Source: Candidatus Izemoplasmatales bacterium
Lineage (GTDB): Bacteria; Bacillota_I; Bacilli_A; Izemoplasmatales; Hujiaoplasmataceae
NCBI GenBank assembly: GCA_028694875.1
Contig: JAQVKB010000077.1
Span: forward strand, 1 to 5,955
Direction of reading: 5' to 3'
Length of the DNA stretch: 5,955 bases
Numbering within the stretch: position 1 is the stretch's first letter; each line of letters opens with the position of its first letter. Below are positions 4,867 through 5,955 of the stretch, in pieces. The notes under the pieces are model-generated. The model saw nothing but the letters and a program-made list of their open reading frames with translations, did no database searches and was not told where the DNA came from. The position numbers and the translations under genes were made by a program.

Positions 4867-5955
4867 CTAAGCAATGAGTTTCATGATAACTTCCTTTAAT
4901 ATAACATACCTTCGTGTATAACAGTTCGGGATTCGAATAAGTGGGATTGAATTTGCGCCAACAATATCTTCTTTTTTCTCGTCCGCTATCACTCGTTTGA
5001 TGTCAGTCAAGTGCTCTTTTCCATCCAATTCTACTAGAAGTCTTGGGATTTCTACATTGTTGATTTTTGAATAAATCACAAAGTCGAAGGTGGATTTTTT
5101 GCTGAATTCAGCTAGTATACTGTTTGGTATAACAGGAAGCAAATCAGCTACTTTAACTTGAGTTCTAATAACGAACTCGGTGTTAAATGTTAATATATGT
5201 TGAATTGTTTCAAGCAACTCCGTTTCGGCAGCTGTGTTCATTTGTTTAACTAGGCTCAAATCAAATCTTCCTTTTGGTACTATTAATTTCATGCCATTGC
5301 TTTCGCAGTGGTTGACTAGATCGTAGATATCGTTTCCTTCACCGGACTTATCCTTAATTGCATCTATATCCCCTACCAAAACAAACTCCTTTTTCGCTCT
5401 AGTGGTAGCAACATTGATGAGTTCTTCATTGTTTTTTAGCCAATCAAAAGTCTTTTGGGAACTGAATCTAGTAATTGCTGTACTCATATAAATAATTTCT
5501 TTCTCATCACCTTGGAATGTATGAACCGTGCCTACATCAACGTTTTCAAGATTTTCTTCCCTCACTCTTTCTTTCAGTAGATTCGCTTGATTTCTAAAAG
5601 GAGTAATTATTCCAATATTTCGATTCTTTCTAGTTTTTATATGTTTGATGATCTCGTCAACTTCCGCAATGGAGCAGTTCCTTTCATTGGTTCGCTGCAA
5701 TGGAGAAGCCACTTTGATTGTGAATAGCGCTTGTTGATCAAACCAATCTTTCGGCGGAACCTTAAGTTTTCCATGATAGTATTTCTTATTGCTAAATTCG
5801 ATAATGTCTTTGTGACAACGATAATGATACCTCAATAGGATATTTTGAGATATCGTATCAACGCTCTGCATTAACTGAAGAATGGAGTTATCAACATAAT
5901 TATACGCACCTTGCACTTGATATATTTTCAGTAATTTTCGATTAATCTCAGGTGG
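4867..5955 (-). CDS. SF1 helicase C-terminal part with PD-(D/E)XK-like (DUF2726/DUF559-type) domain, partial
   Basis: The reading frame is open through the right edge, so the start and the ATP-binding half (Walker A, Walker B, motif III) lie outside the window. The visible 362 residues begin in the second RecA-like domain of a DNA2/NAM7 (Upf1-like) superfamily 1 helicase: LLRYHYRCHKDIIEFSNKKYY from about 40, a NIGIITPF strand near 113-120, motif V GTVHTFQGDEKEIIYMS at 142-158 and motif VI NVATTRAKKEFVLVGD at 181-196. After a linker, residues about 240-362 form a second domain with DFVIY (291-295), LVELDGKEH (307-315) and ADEKK (324-328), followed by IPLIRIPN. The D...ExDGxxH...DxxK order is that of the DUF2726/DUF559 group of the PD-(D/E)XK nuclease fold. 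The role is probably ATP-driven nucleic-acid unwinding joined to DNA cleavage or binding. Such fusions often occur in defence or mobile regions, but no partner gene is visible here. The gene is AT-rich compared with its downstream neighbours. It ends 46 bases before the kinase start. Confidence 0.9.
   Translation of the reverse strand, partial: PPEINRKLLKIYQVQGAYNYVDNSILQLMQSVDTISQNILLRYHYRCHKDIIEFSNKKYYHGKLKVPPKDWFDQQALFTIKVASPLQRTNERNCSIAEVDEIIKHIKTRKNRNIGIITPFRNQANLLKERVREENLENVDVGTVHTFQGDEKEIIYMSTAITRFSSQKTFDWLKNNEELINVATTRAKKEFVLVGDIDAIKDKSGEGNDIYDLVNHCESNGMKLIVPKGRFDLSLVKQMNTAAETELLETIQHILTFNTEFVIRTQVKVADLLPVIPNSILAEFSKKSTFDFVIYSKINNVEIPRLLVELDGKEHLTDIKRVIADEKKEDIVGANSIPLIRIPNCYTRRYVILKEVIMKLIA
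4898..4906 (-). promoter_or_regulatory. Possible extended -10 promoter for the kinase operon
   Basis: TGTTATATT on the minus strand fits TGnTATAAT with one mismatch and lies within the last codons of the helicase gene, about 80 bases before the kinase start. No good -35 is seen at 17 bases. It could give the kinase cluster its own transcript, but a single AT-rich match is weak evidence. Confidence 0.25.

Noticed and set aside
4812..4874. Longer kinase start at TTG 4872-4874
   Set aside because: It would overlap the helicase stop, has no Shine-Dalgarno site, and adds 18 residues before the normal P-loop strand; ATG 4818-4820 has GGGGAG at proper spacing.
4875..4896. Mini-gene ATG AAA CTC ATT GCT TAG with an AAGGAAG site upstream, as a leader peptide before the kinase
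   Set aside because: It is in the helicase frame and simply encodes that protein's last five residues (MKLIA); no attenuator structure follows.
1..5955. CRISPR array, tRNA, rRNA, insertion sequence ends, attachment sites, riboswitches
   Set aside because: Reading both strands gave no spaced direct repeats, cloverleaf with TTCRA-type loop, transposase motifs or long leader structures; the space between genes is too short for most of these.

Overview
The window looks like chromosome from a low-GC, Gram-positive-type bacterium (Bacillota or a relative such as the Acholeplasma/Izemoplasma group). The reasons are the AT-rich sequence, purine-rich Shine-Dalgarno sites and the family resemblance of the proteins. 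TGG encodes Trp and TGA, TAA and TAG all end genes, so the standard bacterial code applies and a Mycoplasma/Spiroplasma-type code is unlikely. The genus cannot be fixed from this sequence.

All six genes are on the minus strand, so transcription runs from right to left. In that order they are: (1) the C-terminal part of a superfamily 1 helicase carrying a C-terminal PD-(D/E)XK-like (DUF2726/DUF559-type) domain, cut by the right edge (4867-5955); (2) a small uridine-kinase-like P-loop kinase (4248-4820); (3) a polytopic membrane protein with a C-terminal beta-rich tail (3412-4266), overlapping the kinase gene by 19 bases; (4) a second membrane protein built as two repeats of a TM pair plus a soluble domain (2352-3392); (5) a protein with two GNAT acetyltransferase domains (1423-2313), followed by a strong intrinsic terminator (1358-1404); (6) a Fic-family protein (25-1248) with its own consensus-like promoter (1295-1323).

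Genes 2-5 are packed with an overlap or gaps of 19 and 38 bases, each has a good ribosome binding site, and the only terminator seen lies after gene 5. They therefore look like one transcription unit. It is unclear whether the helicase belongs to that unit: it ends 46 bases before the kinase start with no terminator between, and a possible extended -10 element lies in its 3' end. No shared pathway links the kinase, the two membrane proteins and the acetyltransferase in any way I can recognise.

The helicase and Fic genes at the two ends look more AT-rich than the block between them and are typical accessory families (defence, toxin/AMPylation), so the window may be a core-like block flanked by accessory genes. 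I see no tRNA, rRNA, CRISPR array, insertion sequence or attachment site. There is no gene-free stretch over 300 bases; the longest, 1249-1422, holds the terminator and the Fic promoter. The best candidates for something undescribed are the pair of unknown membrane proteins cotranscribed with the kinase, and the helicase-nuclease fusion at the right edge.
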